IMG/VR virus record: IMGVR_UViG_3300043823_000241
Coordinates: 1 to 31,063 of that record
Strand: one strand, 5' to 3'
Length of the DNA: 31,063 nt
From: a virus
Made by a program: the position numbers and the translations under genes
The notes under the pieces: model-generated
Told to the model about the DNA's origin: nothing
What the model saw: only the letters and a program-made list of their open reading frames with translations
Database searches by the model: none
In this document: piece after piece, positions 7,724 to 16,625 of the stretch
How the letters are laid out: each line of letters opens with the position of its first letter
How positions within the stretch are numbered: the stretch's first letter is position 1

Positions 7724-9062
7724 CGAGGAATATTTAAGAAAAGTATTACCATTTTTAAAGACTGAGTATTTTTCCGACAGAACGGAAAGAACATTATTCA
7801 ATGAGATTACATCATTCACAGAAACTTATAATCATCCACCAGCGATTGAAGCATTGTCAATTGCCGTCAAGGAGAGGAACAATCTCTCGGATGAGGAAGT
7901 TAAGGGATGTGAAACTTATCTCGAAGAAATTGAGAAACATAGCAAAGAACAAACCGAAATACAATGGCTTATTGATAAAACCGAAAAGTTCTGCCAAGAG
8001 AAAGCCGTATACAATGCCGTATTGGGGGCTATTTCTATTCTCGATGGTAAGGACAAAAATAAAGACAAAGGTTCGATTCCCTCTTTATTATCGGACGCCT
8101 TGGCCGTTTCATTTGACACTACAGTAGGACATGATTATCTTGAAAACTCTGATGCTCGCTATGATTTCTATCATAGAAAAGAGGAGCGAATTCCTTTCGA
8201 CCTCGAATTCTTTAACAAAATTACAAAGGGTGGTCTTCCAACTAAGACTCTTAATATTGCTCTTGCTGGCACAGGTGTTGGTAAGTCTCTGTTCATGTGC
8301 CATGTGGCAGCAGCGGCAATGGTACAAGGCAAAAATGCTTTGTATATCACTATGGAGATGGCTGAAGAAAAGATTGCTGAACGTATAGATGCAAACTTAT
8401 TGAATGTAACACTAGATGATTTGATGGACCTACCAAAAGAGATGTATGATAAGAAGGTTGCCAAAGTTCGTGAAAAAGTAACTGGTAAATTAATCATCAA
8501 AGAATATCCAACAGCATCGGCTTCCGTAACACACTTTAGGACATTATTAAATGAACTCAATCTTAAACGTAGTTTTGTACCGGACATTATATTCATTGAT
8601 TATCTTAATATCTGTTGCAGCTCTCGTATCAAAGCTGGTGCGAATATTAACTCCTACACATATGTTAAATCGATTGCCGAAGAACTTAGAGGTTTGGCTG
8701 TTGAGTATAATGTTCCTATTGTATCTGCTACTCAAACCACACGGAGTGGATATACTTCTTCCGATCCCGGACTAGAAGATACAAGTGAATCGTTTGGTTT
8801 GCCTGCTACTGCCGACTTGATGTTTGCCTTGGTTACAAGTGAAGATTTGGAAGAACTTGGTCAGATTATGGTTAAACAATTGAAGAATCGTTATAATGAT
8901 CCAACACACTATAAGAGATTTACCATTGGTGTTGATAGAGCGAAGATGAGATTGTATGACATTGAACAATCAGGTCAAGTTGGTTTGGCTGATGCAGGTC
9001 AACCACCAATCGGTTCACAGAATAAAATTCAACATAAGAAATTTGAAGGTTTCAAAGTATGA
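7683..9062 (+). CDS. 41: Replicative DNA helicase (T4 gp41-like, DnaB family)
   Basis: Hexameric 5'-3' helicase of the primosome, 459 residues from ATG 7683 (T4 gp41 475). An AGGA lies 8 nt upstream. The N-terminal domain (about 1-150) is helical, as in DnaB proteins. The RecA-like domain has Walker A GTGVGKS (about 8271-8291), ALYITMEMAEEKIAERID (helicase motif 1a region), FIDYLNICCS as Walker B and VSATQTTRSGY. A DTSESFGLPATADLM segment and LKNRYNDPT follow, typical of the gp41/DnaB end. The start lies in the end of the preceding gene, and the stop overlaps the next start (ATGA). It pairs with the primase encoded at 27282. Confidence 0.97.
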   Translation: MKLEQAILKNLVYNEEYLRKVLPFLKTEYFSDRTERTLFNEITSFTETYNHPPAIEALSIAVKERNNLSDEEVKGCETYLEEIEKHSKEQTEIQWLIDKTEKFCQEKAVYNAVLGAISILDGKDKNKDKGSIPSLLSDALAVSFDTTVGHDYLENSDARYDFYHRKEERIPFDLEFFNKITKGGLPTKTLNIALAGTGVGKSLFMCHVAAAAMVQGKNALYITMEMAEEKIAERIDANLLNVTLDDLMDLPKEMYDKKVAKVREKVTGKLIIKEYPTASASVTHFRTLLNELNLKRSFVPDIIFIDYLNICCSSRIKAGANINSYTYVKSIAEELRGLAVEYNVPIVSATQTTRSGYTSSDPGLEDTSESFGLPATADLMFALVTSEDLEELGQIMVKQLKNRYNDPTHYKRFTIGVDRAKMRLYDIEQSGQVGLADAGQPPIGSQNKIQHKKFEGFKV

Positions 9063-10168
9063 TATTGACTAAGGAACAAGCATTATATGTTTCCAAATAT
9101 TTCAAAGATTATTTTGAGAACATTGGTAGTACCGAAGAATACATGCGTGATGAGAAGTTGAAGAATGTGGCAGAATTGCCAGCTTCTTTGTTTCCACCAG
9201 AGGATGATTTGTTTTCTGATTTTTCTGTACACCCAAATGATATGGACATTGAGGTTTGTGAAATACCAAATTCTCAATTTGAAACTTTACTTGCCATTAC
9301 CAGTTCACATATCAATAAGTCACCAGTTGGTAAGAATATTCAATTGGCGGTCAAAGAGAAGAACTCAGGAAAGATTCTAGGATTCATTCGGTTGGGTTCA
9401 CCAGTAATCTATATGAAACCACGTAATGAACTCTTAGGACAGGTCTGGATTCAACAGGAGGACACAGCCAAACGATTCAATGCTTCTTGTGTTATGGGTT
9501 TCGTCATTGTACCAAGTCAACCATTCGGATTTAACTACCTAGGTGGTAAATTACTCTCTGCCATATGTACTAGTCATGAAGTGAGAGAAATCTGTAATAA
9601 GAAATATGGTATGAATGTATGTTTGTTTGAAACTACCAGTTTGTATGGTACATCTAAAACCGTATCACAATATGATGGTATGAAACCATATGTTCGTTTT
9701 CGTGGTTTGACTGATTCGGATATTGTACCAATGATGCACGGTCAAAGATATGCCGATTTAAAAGAATATGTTGAAAACATTGTGGGTGACTTATTACAGG
9801 GTGACACATCATCAACCAGTAGAAAACTCAGAACTTTTACCAAGATTATTGCTATTACAAAGGCAGCATTAAAAGGAACACCAGATGGTGATGATTTCAA
9901 TGCAACAATCGAAAGTGCAAAGTCATTAACGGAGAAAAAGAGATATTACACCTCAGATTATGGATTTAAGAATTCAGTAGATTATATGAATTGTAAAACC
10001 GATACACTCATACCTGGAGAAAACTATGAGAAACATTCTTTGGCAAACATTATTGACTGGTGGAAGAAAAAGGCAGGAAATCGTTACGAGAGCCTTAAAA
10101 CTGAGGGAAGAATTCGCACGGAATTGGAAATCTGGACATCAGGAAAAGACATTCAAATAATCAGATAA
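9059..10168 (+). CDS. DUF4338/DruA-like protein in the replication operon
   Basis: A 369-residue protein whose core (about residues 80-240) matches the DUF4338 (DruA) pattern as I know it. It has GKILGFIRLGSPV, then RNELLGQVW, then an ASCVMGFVIVPSQP strand. GGKLLSAICTSHEVREICNKKYG and LFETTSLYGTSKTVSQYDG follow, corresponding to the LETF...GTxY segment of that family. DruA is a component of the bacterial Druantia defence systems, and its biochemical role is not settled. The C-terminal third (LADLKEY to end) is basic and not recognised; it contains IDWWKKKAGNRYESLK. From memory, related proteins occur next to gp41 in marine T4-like phages. The position in the core operon argues for a DNA-replication role rather than a stray defence gene. 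Confidence 0.7.
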   Translation: MILTKEQALYVSKYFKDYFENIGSTEEYMRDEKLKNVAELPASLFPPEDDLFSDFSVHPNDMDIEVCEIPNSQFETLLAITSSHINKSPVGKNIQLAVKEKNSGKILGFIRLGSPVIYMKPRNELLGQVWIQQEDTAKRFNASCVMGFVIVPSQPFGFNYLGGKLLSAICTSHEVREICNKKYGMNVCLFETTSLYGTSKTVSQYDGMKPYVRFRGLTDSDIVPMMHGQRYADLKEYVENIVGDLLQGDTSSTSRKLRTFTKIIAITKAALKGTPDGDDFNATIESAKSLTEKKRYYTSDYGFKNSVDYMNCKTDTLIPGENYEKHSLANIIDWWKKKAGNRYESLKTEGRIRTELEIWTSGKDIQIIR

Positions 10169-10190
10169 ATATTTTCATTTAAAGTAAATT

Positions 10191-10469
10191 ATGGCACTAA
10201 TAGATTTTGATAAACTAGCAAAACAATACCAAGACGATAATGATTTTGGATTCTCTGCTGTCTCGGAAGAAGAATATAATTCAGTCATCAATAAATCTAC
10301 CGCTACGGTGGAAGATTATAAGATAAGACTGAAAGAGTTGGAGAAAATGATTATTCCTTTTCTCACCAAGTTACATTCGACTGGAGACAAAGAATACATA
10401 TATTGGCCAAATCGTAAACCTGCAATTGAATCACAAATAGAAAAGATTTTGAAACTGACTAGAGAATAA
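10191..10469 (+). CDS. Conserved small protein of marine T4-like phages
   Basis: A 92-residue acidic-helical protein beginning MALIDFDKLAKQYQDDNDFG and ending YIYWPNRKPAIESQIEKILK. From memory it belongs to a well-conserved family in T4-like cyanophages with no known function. The middle (TATVEDYKIRLKELEKMI) is probably a coiled coil. It is separated from the previous gene by 22 nt, which hold GATAAATA, a one-mismatch relative of the late promoter octamer. It is followed 1 nt later by the first glycosyltransferase gene. Confidence 0.8.
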   Translation: MALIDFDKLAKQYQDDNDFGFSAVSEEEYNSVINKSTATVEDYKIRLKELEKMIIPFLTKLHSTGDKEYIYWPNRKPAIESQIEKILKLTRE

Positions 10470-10470
10470 T

Positions 10471-11250
10471 ATGAGCGCTACTGTGATTATACCGACTACT
10501 GGTGCTCCAGAGTTGAGAAAAGCTGTTGATTCTGTTATAAAACAAACACACAAAGATACTGTTTGTTATGTTGTTATTGACGGTGAACAAAATTATGGAA
10601 AAACATCTTCTGTTTTAAGAGATATTTGGTCACACCCAAAACTTAAAGTTGCTTCACTACCTATCAATGTTGGTGCCAATGGTTTCTACGGTCACCGTGT
10701 CTATGCTTCATTCTCACACCTCGTTAATACTGATTATGTTTTATATCTAGACCAAGACAATTGGTTTGATCCTAATCATGTACAATCTTGTATCGATTTA
10801 ATCGAAGCTAACGGATTACAATGGTGTCACTCATTAAGAAAAATTGCAGATAAAGATGGTAATTATATTTGCAATGATGACTGTGAATCTTTAGGTAAAT
10901 ATAAGATGGTTAATAGTGATTATAATCATTGTGACACTAATACATATTGCCTACCCAAGATAACTGCTATACAATGTGCATCTGCATGGCATGGTGGATG
11001 GGGACAAGATAGAGTCTTTTTAAAGGCGATATCGAAATTCTTTCCTAAATTTGATGGTACAGGACAATATACTGTAAATTATCGAATCGGTGGAAACGAT
11101 GGTTCGGTAAGAAAAGAATTCTTTGAACACAATAATGCTATAATGAATAAACAATATAATGGAGAATTCCCATGGCGGAAAGAAAACTTAAAAACCTCAT
11201 CATCGGCGGCTTCACAGGATATAATTACAATCAGCTCAAACCTTGGGTAG
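10471..11250 (+). CDS. Glycosyltransferase, GT2-like (GT-A fold)
   Basis: A 259-residue protein with the GT2 layout: N-terminal ATVIIPTTGAPELRKAVDSV, VVIDGE, an asparagine-rich NVGANGFYGHRVYA segment, and a DxD-type metal/sugar-nucleotide motif in YVLYLDQDNWFDP. A Cys-rich stretch (CNDDCESLG, about 125-150) and AWHGGWGQDRVFLKA follow. The substrate cannot be read from sequence. It opens a run of eight sugar or envelope genes. Its last 79 nt overlap the next gene in another frame; the end (after EFPWRKENL) is Ser/Ile-rich and looks poorly constrained. Confidence 0.85.
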   Translation: MSATVIIPTTGAPELRKAVDSVIKQTHKDTVCYVVIDGEQNYGKTSSVLRDIWSHPKLKVASLPINVGANGFYGHRVYASFSHLVNTDYVLYLDQDNWFDPNHVQSCIDLIEANGLQWCHSLRKIADKDGNYICNDDCESLGKYKMVNSDYNHCDTNTYCLPKITAIQCASAWHGGWGQDRVFLKAISKFFPKFDGTGQYTVNYRIGGNDGSVRKEFFEHNNAIMNKQYNGEFPWRKENLKTSSSAASQDIITISSNLG

Positions 11251-12041
11251 AATCTGCTCGTGAAGTTTGTCCAAATGCTGACATCGTTTTAACTGTCGGT
11301 AACGCAAGTCAAGAAACAATTGATGAATTGACTAAGAGGAATGTAATCCTCGTTCCTATGAAACAAATGGATGCTCCCATTCATGTTGCACGATTCTTAT
11401 CAATCTATGACTATCTAAAAACTCATTGGCATTTGTATAAGAATGTTGTAACTACTGATGTGAAAGATGTTTACTTCCAAGCAAACCCATTTAATATCTT
11501 TAATGATGAATTTTATATTGACAACAATTTTAAACTTGTGGTTGCTTCCGAAGGTTTAAAATACAAAGATGAGCCTTGGGGAAATGAGAATCTATTTCAA
11601 ACTTATGGTCCATATATCTATGAACAATTCAAAGAAAATGAAATCTTTAATGTAGGAACTTTTGGTGGTGACGCAGAGTATGTAAAAGATATGGTATTCA
11701 ATATCTTCTCCAATGCAACCAATAGACCCATTCCAATCGTTGACCAAGCAGTATTCAATGTATTAATCAACACACGACCATTCAAAGATGTTATCTTCTA
11801 CACCCACAATTGGGCTGCTGAGTTAGGAACAGTCATGGATCCATCCAAGATTGAACAATTCAGACCCAACTTGTTGTTTAGTGAACCTATTTGGAAAGAT
11901 GGAGAAGTTAGAGTACCTCCTATGGGTGTAACATTATTTCCAATCGTTCACCAATATGACCGAGTACCTGAATTGAAAAAGTTTGTCCAAGAGAAATATG
12001 GACAAGAAGATGAATCACAATTTTTTACCTATAGGACGTAA
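11172..12041 (+). CDS. Putative glycosyltransferase (GT-A-like, DxxD motif)
   Basis: A 289-residue protein starting KLKNLIIGGFTGYNYNQLKP. A GGAG ribosome site lies 8 nt before the ATG, inside the end of the previous gene (79-nt overlap). The first strand begins at residue 6, so a later start would cut the fold. It contains VVTTDVKDVYFQANPF, a DxxD motif placed as in retaining GT-A enzymes. DQAVFNVLIN and a late THNWAAELGTVMDP also fit a sugar transferase. I cannot name the family with certainty. Confidence 0.7.
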   Translation: MAERKLKNLIIGGFTGYNYNQLKPWVESAREVCPNADIVLTVGNASQETIDELTKRNVILVPMKQMDAPIHVARFLSIYDYLKTHWHLYKNVVTTDVKDVYFQANPFNIFNDEFYIDNNFKLVVASEGLKYKDEPWGNENLFQTYGPYIYEQFKENEIFNVGTFGGDAEYVKDMVFNIFSNATNRPIPIVDQAVFNVLINTRPFKDVIFYTHNWAAELGTVMDPSKIEQFRPNLLFSEPIWKDGEVRVPPMGVTLFPIVHQYDRVPELKKFVQEKYGQEDESQFFTYRT

Positions 12042-12043
12042 GA

Positions 12044-13051
12044 ATGAAAATCTTTATTACCGGTATCGCTGGATTTTTAGGAAGTCATCTAGCTGATAGA
12101 TTTATTTCAGAAGGACATGAAGTTGTTGGTAACGACACCCTAATTGGTGGTTATCGTGATAATGTTCCAAAAGAAGCTAAATTGTATGTTGTTGATTGTT
12201 GTGATAATCAACGAATGACTCAGATTATGGAAGGTTCTGATATTGTTGTACATTGTGCTGCAACAGCACATGAAGGATTATCCGTATTCAGTCCAAGTTT
12301 CATTACAAGAAACATTTTTGAAGCTAGTGTATCTACAATCTCCGCAGCAATACAAAACAAAGTGAAAAGATTTGTATATTGTACTTCTATGGCAAGATAT
12401 GGTGACCAAAAGGCACCATTTACTGAGAAGATGACACCACGACCAGTAGACCCATATGGTATCGCTAAAGTTGCTGGTGAAGAAGTATTAAAAGTACTTT
12501 GTGATACTCACGGTATGGAATGGAATATTGCTGTGCCACATAACATTGTTGGTCCACGTCAAAGATATGATGATCCATTCCGTAATGTAATGAGTATTAT
12601 GATTAATCGTAATCTACAAGGTAAACCTGCTGTAGTTTATGGTGATGGTAAACAAACTCGTTGTTTCTCTTATGTTTTCGATTGTATCAATTGCTTAGAG
12701 AAGATGGCATTGGATCCCAAAATCAAAAGTGAGATTATTAACATTGGTCCAGACGAAGGCACTATTACAGTTGCGGAACTAGCAGCATTAGTTAATAAAG
12801 AGTGTGGTGTTCCTAATACATGGCCACCAATTCATATGCCAGATAGACCAAGAGAAGTTAAACATGCCAGTTGTTCAGCAGACAAAGCTAGAAAACTATT
12901 GAATTACAAAACAGAAACCGTATTAGAGAAATCAATACAAGAAACTGTTGCTTACATTAAGAAAAAAGGTGTGAAACCATTTGATTACAGTTATCCGTTG
13001 GAAATTATTTCAGATAAAACTCCTAAAACTTGGAAAGATAGGTTGATGTAA
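12044..13051 (+). CDS. NAD-dependent sugar epimerase/dehydratase (extended SDR)
   Basis: A 335-residue nucleotide-sugar epimerase or dehydratase. The Rossmann dinucleotide motif is GIAGFLG (residues 7-13). An extended-SDR catalytic site is present: the Ser region in YCTSMARYG and YGIAK (Y-x-x-x-K). VVYGDGKQTRCFSYVFDC and NIGPDEGTITVAELA are typical of the UDP-glucose/GalNAc-4-epimerase class. The exact sugar is not predictable. It would supply an activated sugar for the surrounding transferases. It follows the preceding gene by 2 nt and overlaps the next by 1 nt. Confidence 0.92.
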   Translation: MKIFITGIAGFLGSHLADRFISEGHEVVGNDTLIGGYRDNVPKEAKLYVVDCCDNQRMTQIMEGSDIVVHCAATAHEGLSVFSPSFITRNIFEASVSTISAAIQNKVKRFVYCTSMARYGDQKAPFTEKMTPRPVDPYGIAKVAGEEVLKVLCDTHGMEWNIAVPHNIVGPRQRYDDPFRNVMSIMINRNLQGKPAVVYGDGKQTRCFSYVFDCINCLEKMALDPKIKSEIINIGPDEGTITVAELAALVNKECGVPNTWPPIHMPDRPREVKHASCSADKARKLLNYKTETVLEKSIQETVAYIKKKGVKPFDYSYPLEIISDKTPKTWKDRLM

Positions 13052-13773
13052 TGGCAACGATTGGTTTCTTTAATTGTGTATCAACACAACCACGTGCAAC
13101 AGAAGAATCGGTAAAAAGCATTAGACAGTTTCATCCTGATACTTTCTTCATGATTGCTTGTGATGCTGGTCCTGATTATTATGATTTGTGTAAAAAATAT
13201 AACATAGAATATTACCACTCACAAACAAATCTAAGTTATCCTGTTCAACCTTTTGGATACAGAAAAGAAAAGATATTGGAATGGTTAAGTCGTTTCTATA
13301 TTGCTTGTGTTAAAACAAATACAACCCACTTGATGATGGTAGAAGATGATGTTGTATTGGTTAAACCTGTAACTGTAGAAGATGATTGGGAAGTTGCAGC
13401 ACACGACACAACAAAAGATAATAAGTTTCCTGACCAGTTCAATGAAATTATTGAAAGATTTTCTGGAGTTAAACCTCATGTTACTGGTTATGGTGCAGGT
13501 GGTGGAGCAATCTTTAAAGTATCTACCTTCTTAGAGAACTATTGGCAGATAACAGAATTCATTAGAAATAACGCAGACTATATACAGGATAACATTTATC
13601 CTACTATGGGTTGGATGGATTGTTATATGACTTACTTCTATTTGTTATCAGGTAAGAAATATACAAACAATCCACATTTGTTCAACATCTGGCCAACGGA
13701 TAAGAATTTTGATTTGACCACCGTACCTGAAGAAATTCAGATTGTACATAATTATAAGAAATACTATGATTGA
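13051..13773 (+). CDS. Putative glycosyltransferase
   Basis: A 240-residue protein with N-terminal TIGFFNCVSTQPRATEESVK, an ACDAGPDYYDLCKKYNI segment, and MMVEDDVVLVKPV, an EDD metal-binding motif as in GT-A folds. GYGAGGGAIFK and MGWMDCYMTYFYLL look like the acceptor half. The fold assignment rests on these motifs. The family is not certain. Overlapping starts on both sides (TAATG; the next start lies 8 nt before the stop) place it firmly in the glycan operon. Confidence 0.75.
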   Translation: MATIGFFNCVSTQPRATEESVKSIRQFHPDTFFMIACDAGPDYYDLCKKYNIEYYHSQTNLSYPVQPFGYRKEKILEWLSRFYIACVKTNTTHLMMVEDDVVLVKPVTVEDDWEVAAHDTTKDNKFPDQFNEIIERFSGVKPHVTGYGAGGGAIFKVSTFLENYWQITEFIRNNADYIQDNIYPTMGWMDCYMTYFYLLSGKKYTNNPHLFNIWPTDKNFDLTTVPEEIQIVHNYKKYYD

Positions 13774-14398
13774 AAATTATGAAATGATTGAACTTGGTCA
13801 TTGGTTTCAAAGTAAACCAACCGGTGACGTTATGAAGTATGATGCTAACTATGTTCAGTATTATACTACCATGAAATATGAAATGTCCCAATTACGATAT
13901 GAATTATTGTTTGATTATGTTCCAAATTTTGATTCAGTCTGTGATTTTGGATATGGTGATGGCAAGTTCTTAGAATTCTGCAATCAACGTGGTGTTAGTA
14001 AGTGTTATGGTCATGATGTATCAAACTATCCTCTACCTAAAGGCATTGAATTTATACCCAGCATCGAAGATATTGATGTTGATGTTATGACCTTCTTTGA
14101 TTCTATAGAACATCTTCCTTTCCGAGACATACACCAATTCTTAGGTTCAATCAAAACAAAATATGTAATGATATCTTTACCGTGGATGCACGAAAGAATG
14201 GGACCTGAATGGTTCAGAACTTGGAAACACCGTAAAGAGAATGAACACTTCCACCACTTTGATGCTCATGGTTTAATTACTATGGTCAAAAAAGCAGGTT
14301 TCACTCCAGTACACATTTGTAATCATGAAGATAGAATCAGAAAACCTGTTTCTTATTTACCTAACATTTTAACTATTATTGCGAAAAAAGATGAATAA
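13766..14398 (+). CDS. Class I SAM-dependent methyltransferase
   Basis: A 210-residue protein from ATG 13766 (a TTG 24 nt upstream is less likely). SAM-binding motif I is VCDFGYGDGKFLEFC, followed by CYGHDVSNYP (motif II acidic residue). VDVMTFFDSIEHLPF is the motif IV region with the EHL signature of Methyltransf_23/11 enzymes. HFHHFDAHGLITMVKKAGF is the typical end-helix segment. In this operon the likely target is a sugar or lipid-linked glycan, or a small-molecule precursor; a DNA target is unlikely since no DNA-MTase motif is seen. The stop overlaps the next start. Confidence 0.85.
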   Translation: MIENYEMIELGHWFQSKPTGDVMKYDANYVQYYTTMKYEMSQLRYELLFDYVPNFDSVCDFGYGDGKFLEFCNQRGVSKCYGHDVSNYPLPKGIEFIPSIEDIDVDVMTFFDSIEHLPFRDIHQFLGSIKTKYVMISLPWMHERMGPEWFRTWKHRKENEHFHHFDAHGLITMVKKAGFTPVHICNHEDRIRKPVSYLPNILTIIAKKDE

Positions 14399-15194
14399 CA
14401 TTAGTATCGTAACTGCTTTCTTTGATATTGGTCGTGGTGATTGGACACCAGATAAAGGATTGCCACATTATCTACAAAGAAGTACTGACACCTATTTGGA
14501 AAGATTTAGTCATATGGCTGAACTTGAGAATGAGATGGTGGTGTTTACTTCACAAGATATGGTAGATACGATTAACGAATTACGTGAAGATAGACCAACA
14601 TCCATTATTGTAATGGATTTTAAAGAATCTTTTTCTATCATAAGACATCTTGTCTCTACAGTACAACAGAATGCCGAATATCAGGCTAAAATAAATCCCA
14701 TGCAAGTACGCAATCCAGAATATTGGAACGCTGACTACGTTGTAGTAAATGCAATGAAATCTAGTTTTGTCGTTGAAGCTATTAGGCGTAAAATGATAAG
14801 CAATGATTTAGTTGCATGGTTGGACTTTGGTTATTGTCGTGATGAATCTACATTGAATGGAGTTTCCAATTGGACTTATCCATTCGATAAAGAAAAGATT
14901 CACTTCTTTAATATCAAAGATTGGACTGAAGGAACATACATCCAAGACGTTATTGCTAACAATGATGTTCATATCACAGGTCCTTGTATTGTCGCTGGCC
15001 ATGAAGGTTGGAGAATATTACAAAGATTGGTTGCTCACAATATGGATGAGTTGATTAAAAATAATTTGGTGGATGATGACCAGACTCTATTGTTAATGTC
15101 TTATTTGGCCAAACCTGAACTATTTGAGTTACATAAAGTTTCAGCTGATGATTGGTTTGTTGCGTTTAAGGAATATAATGAAACTGTATCTTAA
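14391..15194 (+). CDS. HtrL/YibB-like putative glycosyltransferase
   Basis: A 267-residue protein from ATG 14391. The opening IVTAFFDIGRGDW, followed by YLQRSTDTYLERFSHMAELE and MVVFTSQDM, is the signature I associate with the HtrL/YibB family, linked to LPS or glycan synthesis genes. VAWLDFGYCRDES supplies a DxxY/DFG segment like a metal-binding site. The C-terminus contains DDDQTLLLMSYLAKP. Start and stop overlap neighbouring genes (8 nt with the methyltransferase, 17 nt with the next gene). Confidence 0.8.
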   Translation: MNNISIVTAFFDIGRGDWTPDKGLPHYLQRSTDTYLERFSHMAELENEMVVFTSQDMVDTINELREDRPTSIIVMDFKESFSIIRHLVSTVQQNAEYQAKINPMQVRNPEYWNADYVVVNAMKSSFVVEAIRRKMISNDLVAWLDFGYCRDESTLNGVSNWTYPFDKEKIHFFNIKDWTEGTYIQDVIANNDVHITGPCIVAGHEGWRILQRLVAHNMDELIKNNLVDDDQTLLLMSYLAKPELFELHKVSADDWFVAFKEYNETVS

Positions 15195-15918
15195 TTGTAC
15201 TGCCAACTTAGGCGACTTTTTAAATTCTTTACCGGTATTATCTGGTTTATCAAAAGAACTTGGTAAGTTTGATTTGATTGTTAAAGGTGATACGAAAAAG
15301 TTTAAAGGATTTAAAGAATTCTTGATGTATCAGGACTTATTCACATCTGTAGAATTTGATGATGAAATCTTTTTGTATGGAGATATGATTCAGTTGAGTT
15401 CATGGACAAGAGAAGATAAGGATGATCCAAATCGTCCAATTGAAACGTGTCGTTATGAAAATTGGATACTTGATAATTACAGAATTCTATTTAAAGTTGA
15501 TGATGAATTCGAAATTAAAGTTCCAGAATTAAACATTGAAATTGAAGATGTGTATTATTGTGGTGACCGTTGGAATATTCCAGGTATCGATTCGAGGAGA
15601 AAGAGTGAAGTTCTTTCCCATTTAGAAGGAATGAAATTCTTGGATTATAACGAACCATTATTGACTAATGCTTACATCATTAAGAATCTGAAGAAACCAT
15701 TCATCACCAATTTCACTGGTGTTGCTGTATTGGCAGATTTATTAAATGTTCCATCTTATGTTGTATGGAAAGCAGAAGATTGGGATCCAGAATTTAGAGT
15801 TGGTGATAATTGTTATTGGGATAACGGTAAAGATATCAATAAAGTATTTGAAAAACACTTCTACCTAAATCGTAAATCTAAATTAGTACATGCGAGTGAG
15901 TTACCCAATCTACTATGA
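15178..15918 (+). CDS. GT9/heptosyltransferase-like protein, first of a pair
   Basis: A 246-residue protein from ATG 15178. The N-terminus (LYLNCTANLGDFLNSLPVLS) has the GDxxxxLPVL turn typical of the GT-B fold of heptosyltransferases (GT9). A late segment TNFTGVAVLADLLNVPSYVV resembles the GT9 sugar-nucleotide site (small residues, then A-x-x-L-x-x-P). It is shorter than a full GT9 enzyme (about 320-350 residues) and the middle is poorly conserved, so activity is uncertain. The next gene has a related layout, and the two may work as a pair. Confidence 0.6.
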   Translation: MKLYLNCTANLGDFLNSLPVLSGLSKELGKFDLIVKGDTKKFKGFKEFLMYQDLFTSVEFDDEIFLYGDMIQLSSWTREDKDDPNRPIETCRYENWILDNYRILFKVDDEFEIKVPELNIEIEDVYYCGDRWNIPGIDSRRKSEVLSHLEGMKFLDYNEPLLTNAYIIKNLKKPFITNFTGVAVLADLLNVPSYVVWKAEDWDPEFRVGDNCYWDNGKDINKVFEKHFYLNRKSKLVHASELPNLL

Positions 15919-16625
15919 TTATCAATATTGAACCAGGAACTTTTGGTGGTCCTGCCAGAAATGGTGATTTGATTGCTATTGCCAATGTGGTTGAACACTT
16001 TAGGAAAATCAATAATAATCCTAAAATTAGATTTCACATGAAACCTGGCACTATCGATAGTGCAAAATATGTACAGGACTTCCATTCATTCTTGATAATG
16101 ATATCGGATTACTTTTCATCATTCGAAGGAACAGAATCATTACCTTGGAAAAAAGTTAATGTTTGGGATTTTCGTGATATTTGTGGTGATATGGTTAAAA
16201 TTGGTAATCTAATACCAATGAAAAAGAAGATTACTATCTTCCCATTGACTGATGCAACATACAATCAATGGAGAAATTGGCCACCATATGTCTTAGAAGA
16301 ATTGGTGAAAAAGTATAGTTCCGAAGAATATAAAGACTATGAAAAGATAATCTGTACAAATAATACTGGTTATGTACCAAATGATGAGTGGAAAGTCAGT
16401 ACCGATTTTATAACCAATATCACACACATCATGGATACTGAAATATTCGTTGGTGGTGATACGGGAACAACACATTTTGCCTTTTCATTGGATAGAGGAC
16501 CAGAAGATTTAGTATATTGTGGTTCAAGTCGAGCTTTGGTACACACTCTACCGTTTCATCTCTTAAAGGGTAAAGGTCGTATGACCAATTATTGGTTGGA
16601 TTTCGAAGGAACGTCCTGGGTTTAA
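15915..16625 (+). CDS. GT9-like protein, second of a pair
   Basis: A 236-residue protein starting MIINIEPGTFGGPARNGDLI, with a GxxRNGD turn as in GT-B N-terminal domains. KKKITIFPLTDATYNQWRNW recalls the GT9 P-G-x-x-x-x-x-K-x-W strand. The segment MDTEIFVGGDTGTTHFAFSL matches the GT9 donor-site pattern (vgxDTGxxHxA). RGPEDLVYCGSS follows. It overlaps the previous stop (ATGATT) and is the last gene of the glycan operon. A 110-bp non-coding gap with a late promoter follows. Confidence 0.65.
   Translation: MIINIEPGTFGGPARNGDLIAIANVVEHFRKINNNPKIRFHMKPGTIDSAKYVQDFHSFLIMISDYFSSFEGTESLPWKKVNVWDFRDICGDMVKIGNLIPMKKKITIFPLTDATYNQWRNWPPYVLEELVKKYSSEEYKDYEKIICTNNTGYVPNDEWKVSTDFITNITHIMDTEIFVGGDTGTTHFAFSLDRGPEDLVYCGSSRALVHTLPFHLLKGKGRMTNYWLDFEGTSWV

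Noticed and set aside
10164-10171. GATAAATA upstream of the small gene at 10191, as a possible late promoter
   Set aside because: One mismatch to the octamer, overlaps the previous stop codon and lies only 20 bp from the ATG. Such an octamer is expected by chance in AT-rich DNA. It leads into the glycan genes with no other late signals.
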